Assembly: GCA_032717465.1 (NCBI GenBank)
Contig: CM064653.1
Location: forward strand, 37,368,603 to 37,432,602
Direction of reading: 5' to 3'
From: Coenobita brevimanus
Taxonomy: Eukaryota > Arthropoda > Malacostraca > Decapoda > Coenobitidae
DNA: 64,000 nt
The notes beneath the pieces were generated by a model that had not been told where the DNA came from, ran no database searches, and saw nothing but the letters and a program-made list of their open reading frames with translations. The translations under genes were made by a program, and so were the position numbers. Below, in pieces: positions 32,318 to 43,510 of the stretch. How positions within the stretch are numbered: the stretch's first letter is position 1; every line of letters starts with the position of its first letter.

Positions 32318-34430
32318 TCACCTAATGGCGGCTCTCCATGCTGCACGATCTATTGCAGCCTCCCTGTTCAGTTCCTTAACCCTGAGGTCACACTTACTGA
32401 CCTCGTCCCATGTCTTTCTCGGTCTACCCCTCATAACCCCACCCCCAATATTAACATTTCTCACCATCCTCACCCAATTATCATCCCCCATCCTCTCCAC
32501 ATGCCCAAACCATCTCAATTTACCTCTGCTCATCACAACACCAATACATTCCAGTCCCATCCTACCTCTCAACACTTCCATCATAAACCCAGCCCCCTCA
32601 GACCTTGCACACAGGGACACACTACACATCCACCTAATCATTGTCATTTCTGTACGTCTAAGCCTGCGAATATCCTCCTCCTTTACTGCTCAGGTCTCAC
32701 TACCATACAGCATGACACTCCTAACACATGCTGCATACAAAGACCTCTTAGCATGTAGGGAGAGTCCTCTCAATGTCATGAGAGGAAAGAGCTCCCTGAA
32801 CTTCTTCCAACCACTTCTCACCCTAGCCACAGAACTAGCTCCAGCCCCACCTCCAGCACACAACATGTTTCCCAAATAATAAAACTTCCACACACTCAAG
32901 AGATTCACCAGCAAGATCAATCCTTTCTCGCCTGACAATCTCCATCTGCTCTCCCCGACACGCCATACACATAAAATCAGCAGTATCTCACAGTATACCT
33001 CTGACAGCACTACATCTCTTGCACCCCCATTTATCACAAACACCGCACAAGATGGAATTATTTCCCACGCCCTCGTGTCAAACTGCACATGGCCACTCTC
33101 CCTCGTCTTTGACAGTACCGCCACCAACCCTAGATATCATCAATTTTGTTTTATCTGCAGTTACCCTAAGCCCTTGTGCCCCATACCATCCCTCCACTTC
33201 CTAAATCTTTCCTCTGCTTCCCTTTCATTCTCTGCAATCAACATCAAATCATCGGCATGCAACATCTCCCACAGGAATCTGCTTTCGAAGTCATGTGAGA
33301 GGGCTTTAAGTACCATGATAAACAACATAGGACTCAAAACTGACCCCTGATGCACACCAACGTTCACGGAAAACTCATCACTCAAATCTCCATTCACTCT
33401 TACCTGGGTGCTACCTGGGTGCGTGCACCCATATACATAGCCATAACCACCCTAACCAGCCCCTCCTAGTCAAGCCTTCTCATTGCCCACTTCACCACCT
33501 CTCTAGGGACTGTCAAAGGCCTTTTCCAAATCAACAAAAACAAAATACAGATCCCTTTTCTTACCAACATATTTTTCCTGAAGCTGTTAACAATGAATAT
33601 GGCATCAGTGGTCCCCCTACCTGGCATAAACCCAAAATGCATCTCATCAACATTCACTCTCTCTCTAATCATACCTTCTAAGACTCTCTCCATTACCTTC
33701 ATTATCTGATCTAAAAGCTTTATACCTCTATAATTTCCTATTTCCAGGTCATCACCCTTCCCTTTATACACATTTACAATTACACTCTTCAGCCAATCAT
33801 CTGGGACAACACCATCCATCCATCATCCAATCCTACATTGCCCCATCAGGAGCATAGGAGCCCGGGGCTAGGCAGTTGGTCTCGACATTTAAGATGAGAG
33901 TGACCAGCCTCACTTATCCCTGAGTGGCATTCACTCATAAATAATCATATTTGTCAGGTCAGTGACTCACCGCACCCCTATATCTCCTGAGGCCTTCAAC
34001 ATTTCGGCAGTCAACCCAGACACACCTGCTGCCTTACCCACCTTCATCCTGCCTATTGCCTCACTCACAGTAGCAGCATCAATCAAAGGCCAAGGGCCAA
34101 ACACTGGATCTGCTGGCTCCAAACCTTCCCTGTCCCAGTCAAACTCCTCATTCAACAACCGGTTATAATGCTCTCTCCATGCATCTTTAATATCCCCACT
34201 GTTCACCACTACCCTTCCTTCATCATTCTTCACACACTACTCACCTATAATATCCCGATTATCCCTCTTCATCTGATCACTTCATCACCTTAAATATCAT
34301 TTTTTTCCTTTCCACACTATTAAGGTTATCAAAAAAAAGTCTCAGTGACTCAAACTTCGCCCTGTATACCTCTCTTCTAGCCCTACGCTTGGCAGCCAAG
34401 TATTCCTCCTTGCTATAATGATAAACATCA
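32318..34430 (-). pseudogene. RTE-type reverse transcriptase polyprotein (pseudogene)
   Basis: Segments in order: a linker with YLAAKRRARREVYRAKFES (34,277-34,430); WREHYNRLLNEEFDWD and GRMKVGKAAGVSGLTAEMLK (33,967-34,233); RT fingers with VVPDDWLKSV and NYRGIKLLDQIMKVMERVLE, and FGFMPGRGTTDAIF (33,466-33,825); HQGSVLSPMLFI and the catalytic motif C as HADDLMLIAE (33,161-33,397); then a thumb/C-terminal part with LRWFGHVERMGDDNWVRMVR and GRPRKTWDEVSK (32,318-32,647). Motif A survives only as a shifted reading (33,520-33,545). Multiple stops and shifts make it nonfunctional. Confidence 0.85.
33828..33928 (+). repeat. Short SINE-like repeat inserted in the LINE
   Basis: CATCATCCAATCCTACATTG to TGAGTGGCATTCACTCA breaks the RT polyprotein between the segment ending in IIYE and the segment starting MDGVVPDDW. 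Homologous copies at 23,028, 29,700 and 30,690 show that it is a separate mobile unit. It must be younger than the LINE copy it interrupts. Confidence 0.75.
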
Positions 34431-34575
34431 TCATCATCCGGGCAGGGTGAGGAGTAGCAATGTCCAGACAGCCCAAATTTGCCCAATCCAATGGGCCACG
34501 CTTCCATTCGCTCACCAATCAAGCCCCCAGAATCCTGGCTCTGTATGAAACGCCAAAAACATTGACCACGTTCTG
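34430..34575. repeat. Dispersed repeat, also at the window's right end
   Basis: AGGAGTAGCAATGTCCAGAC, AATCCAATGGGCCACGCTTC, AAGCCCCCAGAATCCTGGCT. The same sequence in the same orientation occupies 63,880-63,990; partial copies are at 19,435 and 22,715. It abuts an (ATC)n tract. Confidence 0.7.
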
Positions 34576-34784
34576 TAGCTTCACATAAACGTATCCGAGA
34601 GTCAATAATAATAATAGTAATAATAATAATAACAAAAATGCAGTACCCCAGTCTGCAGTCCACATACAGTATACGCTGGCTACAGTTTACATATTGAAAG
34701 GACAAAAAAAAATGTCACCATATGATGAATTAATCTGCCTTCCAATACAAAGAATTACAGAAATCTGCCTATATCACACTCCAG

Positions 34785-34940
34785 GGGTTGTTGCTGTTGA
34801 TCAACCCTTGTCTGTCTAGATGAGCAGACCCATCAACTGCAGGGAAGCAACTGCCCTTCCCATGCACTGAGTCTGTATTCCCTTGCGGCTGACAGCATGG
34901 AATAGTGTAAAAGTTTAGTTCCTGGATGGATGTCACATTT
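34785..34940 (+). repeat. Dispersed repeat interrupted by the adjacent transposon
   Basis: Matches 8,818-8,990: TTGATCAACCCTTGTCTGTC, CCCTTGCGGCTGACAG, GTTCCTGGATGGATG. The match stops where the TGGGTAATTCC end of the next element begins, indicating that the transposon jumped into this repeat. Confidence 0.65.
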
Positions 34941-35625
34941 GGGTAATTCCACGAAGAAGTCAACCTTTTGTGTCAAAATCAGAACTGCTTAAAAGTATAT
35001 AAATTATACATCATTTTAAAGCTTAATCATTGAATTTTATGAATCTGAAGAGAAAGAGAGCCTAAACTGTCAACTTGGGGAGCTGCATAAAAAACTGTCA
35101 CGTTATGTCACCAAAGAAAAACCAGTGCTGAATATAGCAACTTTCTTAGCATCATTGACCAGACTATGTTATTGTTTGGAATGCTGACACTGTGTTTTAC
35201 TGAAAATGTGTCTATTTGAGTTGCGATTGACACTACAGTTGTCTACATATACTGTATGTTGTGGTCAGAATGTAGCATGACCTTTAAATGGAAGTATTTC
35301 AGGAGTAACATGTCTCAAGTTTTTTCCCCATTTTTCCCAAACACAGCTAACAAACTGGAGAATACCAACATAACTTTATATTATAAACAGGCATCCCAAG
35401 GCCTTAATAATGTAACGCTGGGATACTTTGAAATAAACCCTGGTAAGCCATAAGGTCTGTCACATGCGTTACATGCCCACTGTGAGGAACGTTACCAGAA
35501 AATGATGTAAAGTTTCTCACGCACACCTTTGAACAAAAAATCAAAGTACCTGCACTGAAGTCCAATGATAAAACCCCTGTGTTTGTAATTTAGTATGTTA
35601 TCTTTAAGTTTTTATTCTTTCCAAA

Positions 35626-35993
35626 CAGTAAATTGATTTTGCCTGGTACCTGGTGAGTGTGCTTTACCATCATGTCTCCAATGACTCCAGCTGATTATTT
35701 GAAATCTGCTGGTATTCATTTTACACATGTATCATTGTGGACTGATGGGGCAGCAGCCCACTTCAAGAATAGGTATTCTATGGCAACTCTAACCTCTTAC
35801 AAAGCCATCCAGTAAATTGATTTTGCCTGGTACCTGGTGAGTGTGCTTTACCATCATGTCTCCAATGACTCCAGCTGATTATTTGAAATCTGCTGGTATT
35901 CATTTTACACATGTATCATTGTGGACTGATGGGGCAGCAGCCCACTTCAAGAATAGGTATTCTATGGCAACTCTAACCTCTTACAAAGCCATC
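35626..35993. repeat. Exact 184-bp tandem duplication
   Basis: 35,626-35,809 and 35,810-35,993 appear identical base for base (start CAGTAAATTGATTTTGCCTG). The unit contains the start of the transposon protein, including its TDG motif. As 184 is not a multiple of three, the upstream copy is out of frame with the rest. Perfect identity means either a very recent event or an assembly duplication. Confidence 0.93.
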
Positions 35994-36773
35994 CACAACT
36001 GCATTGCTAAATGGAACTTTCAAGAAAGTTATCATGGCAAGGGCCCTCATGATAGGATTGGGGCTTTACTAAAACGGAATGTCTACAAGCGAGTTTTGCA
36101 AGGTCGCTGTACAGTATGGTCTGCTGTAGAATTTTATGAGGAGGCTGAACAAATAACAGATAAAACTGAACTAATGTATGTGTCTACTGAACATATAAAC
36201 ACTGAGAAGTCAAGATATGTACAGATCCGGAAAAACTGTAAGGCAGCAAAATCCATTCAGCAGTGCACGTCAGCAAAACCTCTTGGCCACTGTAAAGTAG
36301 CACTGTATCATTTGACTGCAGACCAATCACCTTTTAAGCAGTGCTAACTTCAGGAGACTGGCTATGATCCACAATCTGACTCCAGTACTAGCAGTGATAG
36401 GGAAGGTACACCATGTCTTGCAGAAATGTCAGAGTCATTCATGTCCCAGCCTGAGCCACAGAGTACTACTGATATTGAGGCAACACAAAAACCATCCCCA
36501 GGTAACTATGTACTAGTTCATTATATTATCATGAAGCTGTCGAAGCATTATGTTGCAGTGGTAGAATCAGTTCCGGAGCCAGGCATGCTTGAAGTTAATT
36601 ATTTAAGAAAGAGAGGCACTGACAAAATGGGTGACAGTCAGTTTCATTTTCCTGACAACCTGGACAGAGACGAGATCTCAGAGGATATGGTTGTGCAGGT
36701 ATTGCCAACTCCTCATGTGTCAAGAATGACACACACATTCAAAGGAGTGAACTTTCCTTCCTCAATTAATTAG
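35856..36773 (+). pseudogene. Putative transposon protein with TDG...HGKG motifs, one in-frame stop
   Basis: From ATG 35,856 one frame runs to TAA 36,771-36,773 with a single in-frame TAA at 36,345-36,347 (after KQC), about 305 codons. Motifs: HVSLWTDGAAAHFKNRYSMA near residue 17, HGKGPHDRIGALLKRNVYKR near residue 67, and VEFYEEAEQ near residue 100. This D ... HGKG..D ... E arrangement resembles an RNase-H-like catalytic core and matches my memory of an uncharacterised invertebrate family with 'SDG..QFKN ... SHGKG..DG.GG..KR'. The C-terminal part after the stop is acidic then basic. The N-terminal part is missing or in exons I cannot see. Confidence 0.55.
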
Positions 36774-36954
36774 TCTAAAAGGATGAATTTTCCATCTTCG
36801 ATGAGCAAGTAGTTGATCTTTGTCTTGTTTACATCGCTGCTGTGATATACAGGTAAGCTTATCATGTAACTTTCACATCTCTTACTGGCTGTAGAGTTAC
36901 CTACATGTTATAAGGTAATTTCTGTTCATAATATTCAAAATTACATTCATCCCT

Positions 36955-37080
36955 ACGTCAAGTGGGGTTGGTGGAGGATTAGTGCCCCTCCCTGTAAAAC
37001 AATTAACTCTAAGCCCTTGGCCACCCTGTCTGGGATACATGGCGTCTGGCAATGAATGAATGAATGAACATTGTTCTTTT
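36955..37080 (+). repeat. GATA-family/hairpin-repeat fragment inside the transposon
   Basis: CTACGTCAAGTGGGGTTGGT, GTGCCCCTCCCTGTAAAACA, GGCCACCCTGTCTGGGATAC, GGCGTCTGGCAATGAATGAA. Reverse-complementary to 58,683-58,800. It seems to be a later insertion into the element at 34,941-37,645. Confidence 0.6.
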
Positions 37081-37649
37081 CTGCTGCATCACCCCCAACC
37101 CTGGTTTACAAGAATCATGTTTTGGTTAATTTATCGTGTTTCACATTAATACATGACTTACATTGTTTTGTGATACAATTACTGTAACCTTCATAAAAGA
37201 TGATTTTGTAATTATATGAGAAATATAAATTGCACAAGTAACGTTTCTCACTTTTCCTGTTACGTGTCTCACGGTCACATTTTCCTTAACAGTAGCAAAA
37301 TTCTTAGGGGAAATAGAATTTGCTGGCTATGATTATGATCCTCATACACTGACATATGACTGATATAAAGCACTTCTTGACCTAACCAGTAAAATCACTG
37401 AGTTATTGAAAATACTCACACAAAGTAAAAGGGTAGCATCGCGGTAACGATTCTCACGCCACTTTTAAAAATTTATATAAAATCAGAATAAAAACATATG
37501 AATAATCTGACCATGGCATAATGTATTGTGAGGTGTTGGTAGTATACCTTGCAAACAGCATTTATTTATATTGCCTACAAAATACAAGTGAGAGTAGATC
37601 AGTAACTTATCTCTGAATATAACGTTTCTCACGATGGAATGACCCATTT

Positions 37650-38120
37650 ACATCTCTCCACTCAGTTAAGAAAGGAAATAGAATCCACTCAACTACAGAC
37701 CAGTATCCCTGACCAGGGTTGTATGTAAGATAATAGAAAAGCTGATAAGAAAAATCTGGGTAAACCATCTGGAAAAATACAGTATGAATACAGAAAGACA
37801 GTTCAGTGTAAGAAAGGGTAAATTTTGTGTTACTTATCTATTAAGCTACTATGACAGAGTTGCTGAAACACTACAGAAAAGAAAAAAGATGGGTTGATAG
37901 TATCTATTTTGATTTCAAGAAGGCATTTGACAGAGTACCACACCAAAGATTTTTATGGAAACTGTACCATCAAGAAGGAATCCAAGGTAATCTGTACTGC
38001 TGGATGCAAGCTTTTCTCAAAAAAGGGGAAATAGGAACAGTACAAAATTACTCATCATGGAGAGAAGTGACCAGCAGAGTTCCACAAGGATCAGTCCTGG
38101 CACCAATTATGTTTATAGTA
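37650..38120 (+). pseudogene. Non-LTR retrotransposon RT, 5' half (split by 11.6-kb insertion)
   Basis: The plus strand encodes RT fingers and palm: YRPVSLTRVVCKIIEKLIRK (by joining frames near 37,700), RQFSVRKGKFCVTYLLSYY, then IYFDFKKAFDRVPHQRFLWK (motif A, 37,900-37,965), WREVTSRVPQGSVLAPIMFI (38,060-38,118). The reading stops at TA|CAGGTATACC, the left end of element A. Motif C and the C-terminus resume after 49,735. CR1/Jockey-like group by motif order. The left part is 5'-truncated next to the DNA transposon ending at 37,645. Confidence 0.85.
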
Positions 38121-39130
38121 CAGGTATACCCCAGTTTAACAATGCAATTGGTTAAGTAAAAGCCCACTGTTAGGCCGGGTATCGTATCTTGGGGTTGATT
38201 TAACATATAAAGTATAGGGATGCGTTTATGAGCCTTGGGTTGCCCCTCCCCCCCAACCAAGTCCTAAACTCACCCAAATGAGTCCAAAAACAAGTATAAA
38301 GCCAATCTGAATGGCCTAACAGCTGTAAAAGAAACTAACCTAAGCCTAACACCTGTAAATAACTCACCACAACCAGCAAAACCTGAAAACTGTCAAAGAT
38401 AAGTCAGGAAAAAATTAAGTTTAGTAAACTGTACCCAAAAATTACAGTAAAATCTCAATTTAAAGGCATTCATTCCAACGGCAACCCCAAACTAACAGCA
38501 CATATATCCTGAGGAATATTTATGCAAAAAAAAAATTTAAAATTCCCTCCAAATGGGTAAAAATTAAAAAGAAATTCAAATGTGGCAGGCGCCGCGTGCA
38601 TCACGATTGTCTGTTTGCAGTTTCCCACCAACTGGGTATGTTTATGCTCACCCAGTCTTCCTCCCGCCTAGCCTGACCCCAAAGTGAAAAATTGCACGGC
38701 ACTTCATATGAGGTTTGCCGAGGATACGATGGGAAATTGGAACGGTTACATGGTAAAATTGCCAACGATACCAGGGGCATTTGGAATTCATCTGGTTGGA
38801 TTCCTGCCGAGGATACGACGGGCAAAACAGCATGACCAAAACCCAGGCGACCCAACAGAGAATATATCATACTACAGCACTGAACATTTAGCCTAACACT
38901 GAATACAGTAAGACCTCACAATAACGGACTAATTGGGGCCCAAGCCATTCCGAAAAATGCGAAATTACGATAAAAGCGACATCCGGACTTCCCCCTGCTA
39001 AACCGGACTTTTTCCGATATATCAAACATTAGTCCGGATCTCATGAACAGTTTTTAAACTGTTTCGACTACCACTGCAGTACTGTACTGTGTTTTAACTT
39101 CACTACATTAATAAAATAGTATAGTACATA

Positions 39131-40335
39131 CAGTCGACCCTCTGTCCTCGCGGTTCCTCTGTTTGCGGTTTCGATTGTTCGCGGTTTGTCACCAGGGAAA
39201 CCAAATCACCTTTTTTGAAGTCCAGAGAAAAATGGAAACACATTCAAATGGCATGCCACACACTGCATACCGCCCGCAGCGCCACCCCCGCATTGTTTTG
39301 AATCTCTCGCGGCAGGCTCTCTCATTCTCAGGTTCCGAGATAATTCGCCATCAAAACATGGACGATTCCCCGTCATTCTATATACTTATTTTTGAATAAT
39401 TAATACTTTAATAACTAATTTTCAGGGGGATCTATCAAAGTCTATGTTCAATCAATAGCGTAGGCTTTGGATATCATTTATAAGTTGCACTTTTAGCCAA
39501 TAATTAACGTGTTTCTACTTCATTGTAGTTGACTTTGAATTATATTCTAGCGTCACCCGTAGCTGTCTTCATTAATTTTCACTGGTACTACAACATCCTG
39601 GGTATATTTTAAAACGACTTTGAAAAGGTACCAGTATAAATTCATCTCAAATGACAACATCCAACGTGTTATTCTGATCGGCCATAGTGGACGCAAACTG
39701 TGGGGAAAGATATGGCTAAGCCTCAACAGATGTCACTACATTTATTATAAAAACAATAAGCCACCACCACTTTTAAAACTCGTATATTTAAAAGACTATT
39801 ATAGTATGTAAATAAATGACAGGGAATCGTCCTGATGGCGAATTGTCTTGTTACTATTGTGACTGCGAATTGACTTGACGGCGAATTGTCCCGAAACCCA
39901 TTCTCACTGTGACCACACTTGGGCGTGCTTGTACTCGCCAATCTCTCTGTGACACCATCATTTTACCTACCATGGGCCCTAAGAGAGCAGCCAAGACATC
40001 TCCTGAAGGCACCCCAAAGCTCCAGAAGAAGGTAATGACCCTGCTGGAGAAGGTAGAATTGCTGGACAAGTTACGGGAAGGAAAATCCTGATAACGGTGG
40101 TGGAGGGTGAGAGTGTAGCTGTGACGAGCGGTGGGAGCAGCCATCCACCTACGCAATATTTTTTTCATACTTTCATTATAAATAACGTGTTTATTGACAT
40201 GTACACAGGGGTTTTCTTTCATTAAAGGAAATGGGGGGCTAGGGGTGTTTTTATGGGGACACCAATTTTACACGGATTTTCGATCTTCACGGGGGTCTCA
40301 GGCCCCTAACCCCCTCGAAGACAGAGGGTCGACTG
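39131..40335 (+). mobile_element. Element D: pogo/Tigger-derived deletion element nested in C
   Basis: Ends CAGTCGACCCTCTGTCCTCG and (reversed) CAGTCGACCCTCTGTCTTCG, flanked by TA at 39,129-39,130 and 40,336-40,337; length 1,205 bp. It keeps only the very start of a transposase (39,972-40,091). The middle is AT-rich and noncoding. Confidence 0.88.
39972..40091 (+). pseudogene. Truncated CENP-B-like transposase N-terminus in element D
   Basis: ATG at 39,972 opens MGPKRAAKTSPEGTPKLQKK followed by VMTLLEKVELLDKLREGKS and a stop: the first half of a CENP-B/pogo N-terminal helix-turn-helix (compare KRVVLTLEKKREILEKVDAG in element G). The remaining transposase has been deleted, so D is nonautonomous. 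Confidence 0.65.
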
Positions 40336-40454
40336 TATAATACTTTACTGTACAGTGATAAACATGTCTTTTACTTACCTTATTGTGGTGAACATACCTG
40401 AAGTGGTCAGGCAGTCCGAACTGCTTCTGGCTTTATCGGACTTTTTCCGATGTA

Positions 40455-43400
40455 CAGTAATCACTCTAATATCCGGCCGCCCAATAACCGAACATCCCCA
40501 CTACCCGGACCTTATCGTCCTGGGATCCAACATTCCCAAAATGGTCCGCGGGGGGGGATCGATTTTTTTTGTTTTTTTGGGTTTTTTTTTTTTTTTTGCC
40601 GTCCGTAATTTGAACTTGCCGCGCGCGCTGCGGGAGAGCATTGTTTTGGTTCGTCATTCCTCCGACGTCCGATAGAGCCCCGCTGCATCCTCCCCACTTC
40701 CCGCCTGTCTCTCACCGCGACTGGACCTACGCTCTTCGCAATGGCTGCCCACGTGCTCGCTTTTGTGGTGGTGCCGTACTTGCTGCAAGGCCTCCTGCTG
40801 CTCTCGGCCCTCCTCTTAGTGTGTGTGATGATGGCCCCGCCACCTGAGAAAAGGAAGAGAGTGGTGTTGACTCTGGAAAAGAAGAGGGAGATATTGGAGA
40901 AAGTTGATGCGGGTTGGTCTTCTTCACGCATTCTCCGCAAGTTTAACCTGGCCCGGTCGATTTTGTTCGATATCAAACGTTCCCGAGACAAACTCATGCA
41001 GTACACGGCTGACTTCTCGTCGAGAAGCAAACGCAATGTGGAAAGGAAGGTTATGTTTACCCCCAAGTTTGCAGAAATCGACCGATCCACGTTGATTTGG
41101 TACCGACGGCAACGTGCAGCTGGTGTGATGGTACGTGGAACGGAGCTGAAGGCTGCTGCTGAGAAGTTTGCAAGGCTTCACGACGCCCTAGACTTCAAGG
41201 CATCCGAGGGTTGGCTCTTCGCGTTCAAGTTGCGACATGGCCTTACTAACCGTAAAGCACATGGCAAAGCATTGGACGCTAACGAGGATGGAGTTGACGA
41301 GTTTCGGCACAAGGTGAAAGGCTTGATCGACAGGGAGGGCCTCACTCTCGGTCAAGTCTATAACGCTGACGAAACTGGCCTATTCTATCGCTCGGTGCCA
41401 ACGAACACTCTAGCCAATGAGACAGAGAAGTGTGTACCTGGCCGCAAGCTTTCTAAGGAACGGATACCTGCTTTGTGTTGTGCCAGTGCTAACGGCATGC
41501 ACCGGCTTAAGCCCGTTGTTGTTGGCCGTGCAAAGCAGCCTCGGTGCCTTCGTGGGGTGATGGATGTCCTTCCTGTCATATGGTACCATTCTTTGAAAGC
41601 ATGGTTCACAGATGTGATTTTCAAAGACTGGTTTCACCGTCACTTCGTCAAGGAGGTCATCCAGTACCAGACAAAGACACTGGGAATCCCTCGCGACCTG
41701 GTAAAGGCTCTCCTTCTGCTCGACAATGCACCTGCCCACCCGTGCAACAAGGACTTGGTTGCTGAGAATGGCCGTATTAGGTGCATGTTTCTGCCACCTA
41801 ATACGACTGCTCTCATTCAACCCATGGACCAAGGAGTGATCGTGGCAACAAAGCGCCTGTACTGACGGAAGTTCCTGGACGAGGTGATGGTTGTTCTCGA
41901 GGACGAGGACGAGCGCAGGGAAGGACGTGACACTCGAGGCAAGCGGACTTTGGAAAACCTTCACCGCTACAACATCAAGTCTGCGCTGTACAACTGGGCT
42001 AGTGCATGGAAGGAAGTCCCTGTGAAAACTCTTGAAAATGGTTGGTCTCGTCTGCTTCTCGGAACAGATGTGGAGTACGAATTTCTGGGCTTTGACGTGG
42101 ATGACTTCCATGCACGGCTACGTACGCACGGTGACGTTGTTGATGTGGACGATGTACGTGAGTGGTTGGACGACGACGAGGGCGATCCTGGATATCAGAC
42201 GTTGTCTGATATCGAGATCGCATCTTCGGTTGCTGGTGTCAGTCCCGAACTTGAAGATTCCGACGACGAAGGCGACGATGATGCGGACTCCTCTCAGCAG
42301 GACACTACTCCAGCCATCCCCAAGCTGAGCGCACTCCGGGAACATCTAGAGTTCGTCCTAGACTACCTGGAACACCCAGACTGCGACAGGGAGATGGGGC
42401 CCTTGGGACTCGTGGAGGAAGTGCGTGCTTTCCGGCAGCGCATCATCAATCGCCAGAATTGTCGGTCCTTGCGTCAGTCAACGATTGACAGTTTTTCAGG
42501 CCCGTGACCCCCGCTGTGCCAAGCCCTGGCTCCACTCCGTTGCCTCCCCGACAGGCCCTCATGCTTCAAGCCACAGCCCAGCACATCAGCTACAGTGGAG
42601 TCACCGCTCGATGTGAGTTTGCGGCTTTCCTCAGAGTCTTCTGTAGTCGGTACGCCATCACCACGACCCAGCGATGCACCCCTTGGTCGCCTGCCAGTGA
42701 TACTCTCGGACTCTGACAGTGAATAAACAGCAAGAACTTCTCCACTAGACCACACGGGAATTTTGAGTGTTGTGCAGTGAAAAAAACGGTGTGTTGTGTT
42801 AAGGTTTTCGAAATGAGAGAAAAGACTCAGTGGAAACAAAATTTAACGTAACTAACCTTTTGTTTTGGCTTTGGAAAATAAAAAAAATTGGGAAAAGTTA
42901 ATGTGCAACACGAAATTAAAATGGAACATTATTTGGACTAAAGTGAACACTGTGAAGAGAACGGACTTGTGTGTGTTATTGACTAAGTTCAGTGCAAGAC
43001 TTCAGGAAGAGTGTACTGCAAGTGCTTCAGGAAATCGTTCTTACTGTCAGAGTCCGAGAGGAGGCGGTTATTCATCGAGGTGGCCAGGGACTTGCTGTAA
43101 GTAGCCAGAATGTTTCATATTGTACTTTTTTCCATACTATACTTACCAGAATGTTTCATACTGTACTTTTGTCCATACTATACTTACCTCATGCATGTGC
43201 AGTAGGAATGTGTTTTTCAGAGTTAGGCTAGGTTAGGGTCCATAAGTACCAGAATGTTTATTAATGTATGAACATACTTCTAAACCCTCATTTTATGTTT
43301 CTTTTGCATTTATTTCAGTCATTTATGTGCCTTATTGGTGTGATTTGGGTCTTAAATAGGTGCTATGCATGTCCAGAGGGAGTTGTGTAGGTGTTTCTCT

Positions 43401-43510
43401 GAGTCAGGGTCCATAAGTACAAGTCCATAAGCTGGGGCCCAATATCCGGACGAAACCAATAACTGAACCTACCGATGGCTCTATTGATCCGGATATTGGA
43501 GTGATTACTG
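40455..43510 (+). mobile_element. Element G: near-intact Tigger/pogo transposon
   Basis: Left terminus CAGTAATCACTCTAATATCC, right terminus reversed CAGTAATCACTCCAATATCC (one mismatch), flanked by TA (40,453-40,454 and 43,511-43,512). 3,056 bp. It contains one long transposase frame (40,828-42,507) with a single stop codon. The 5' segment has a G-run and T-rich tract (40,549-40,598). GC content is clearly higher than the surroundings, fitting a fairly recent insertion. It is the innermost large element of the nest. Confidence 0.92.
40828..42507 (+). pseudogene. Tigger/pogo DDE transposase with one in-frame TGA
   Basis: Cut-and-paste transposase. Start chosen at MMAPPPEKRKR (40,828); an upstream in-frame ATG at 40,741 would add a hydrophobic leader unlike the family. 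Order (numbered from 40,828): CENP-B N-terminal HTH with KRVVLTLEKKREILEKVDAG; CENP-B/Tc5 HTH ending in GWLFAFKLRHGLTNRKAHG; DDE_1 endonuclease with catalytic Asp in YNADETGLFYR (about residue 181), LLLDNAPAHP (about 299) and PMDQGVI (about 334), i.e. DD34D. One TGA at 41,863-41,865 (after KRLY) interrupts the same frame, which then stays open for 214 codons to TGA 42,507 with an acidic C-terminal region. CGA to TGA by CpG decay is a likely origin. About 559 codons in all, normal for Tigger. Confidence 0.9.

Larger units (their letters stand above)
32275..34440 (-). mobile_element. RTE-type non-LTR retrotransposon, decayed, minus strand
   Basis: The best-preserved copy of the family in the window, read from ~34,440 down to ~32,275. 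It is 5'-truncated or broken just upstream, where the 34,430-34,570 repeat begins. The 3' end is GCATGTTGGAGCCTTTAAAA followed by (ATT)n. Coding segments are separated by stops, shifts and a ~100-bp repeat insertion at 33,830-33,925. Fragments at 2,440, 4,485, 11,260, 19,155 and 60,190 are 3' ends of the same family. The RTE assignment rests on RT layout and the short simple-repeat tail. Confidence 0.8.
34941..37645 (+). mobile_element. DNA transposon of unassigned superfamily (TDG/HGKG type)
   Basis: The left end GGGTAATTCCACG (34,941) and right end CGATGGAATGACCC (to 37,645) form imperfect terminal inverted repeats, flanked on both sides by ATTT (34,937-34,940 and 37,646-37,649), a possible 4-bp target duplication. 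The motif ACGTTTCTCAC or close variants recurs inside near 35,508, 37,241, 37,260, 37,445 and 37,621, like subterminal transposase sites. The interior encodes the protein at 35,856-36,773. An internal 184-bp exact duplication lies at 35,626-35,993. I cannot name the superfamily. Confidence 0.6.

Noticed and set aside
40512..41090. 192-codon minus frame opposite the Tigger transposase, and the 233-codon minus frame at 41,410-42,111
   Set aside because: Antisense shadows of the transposase; its codon bias keeps the opposite strand open and the translations show no family motifs.
41863..41865. TGA as selenocysteine or programmed readthrough in the transposase
   Set aside because: No selenocysteine element is evident and transposases are not known to use it; a CGA-to-TGA nonsense mutation is simpler.
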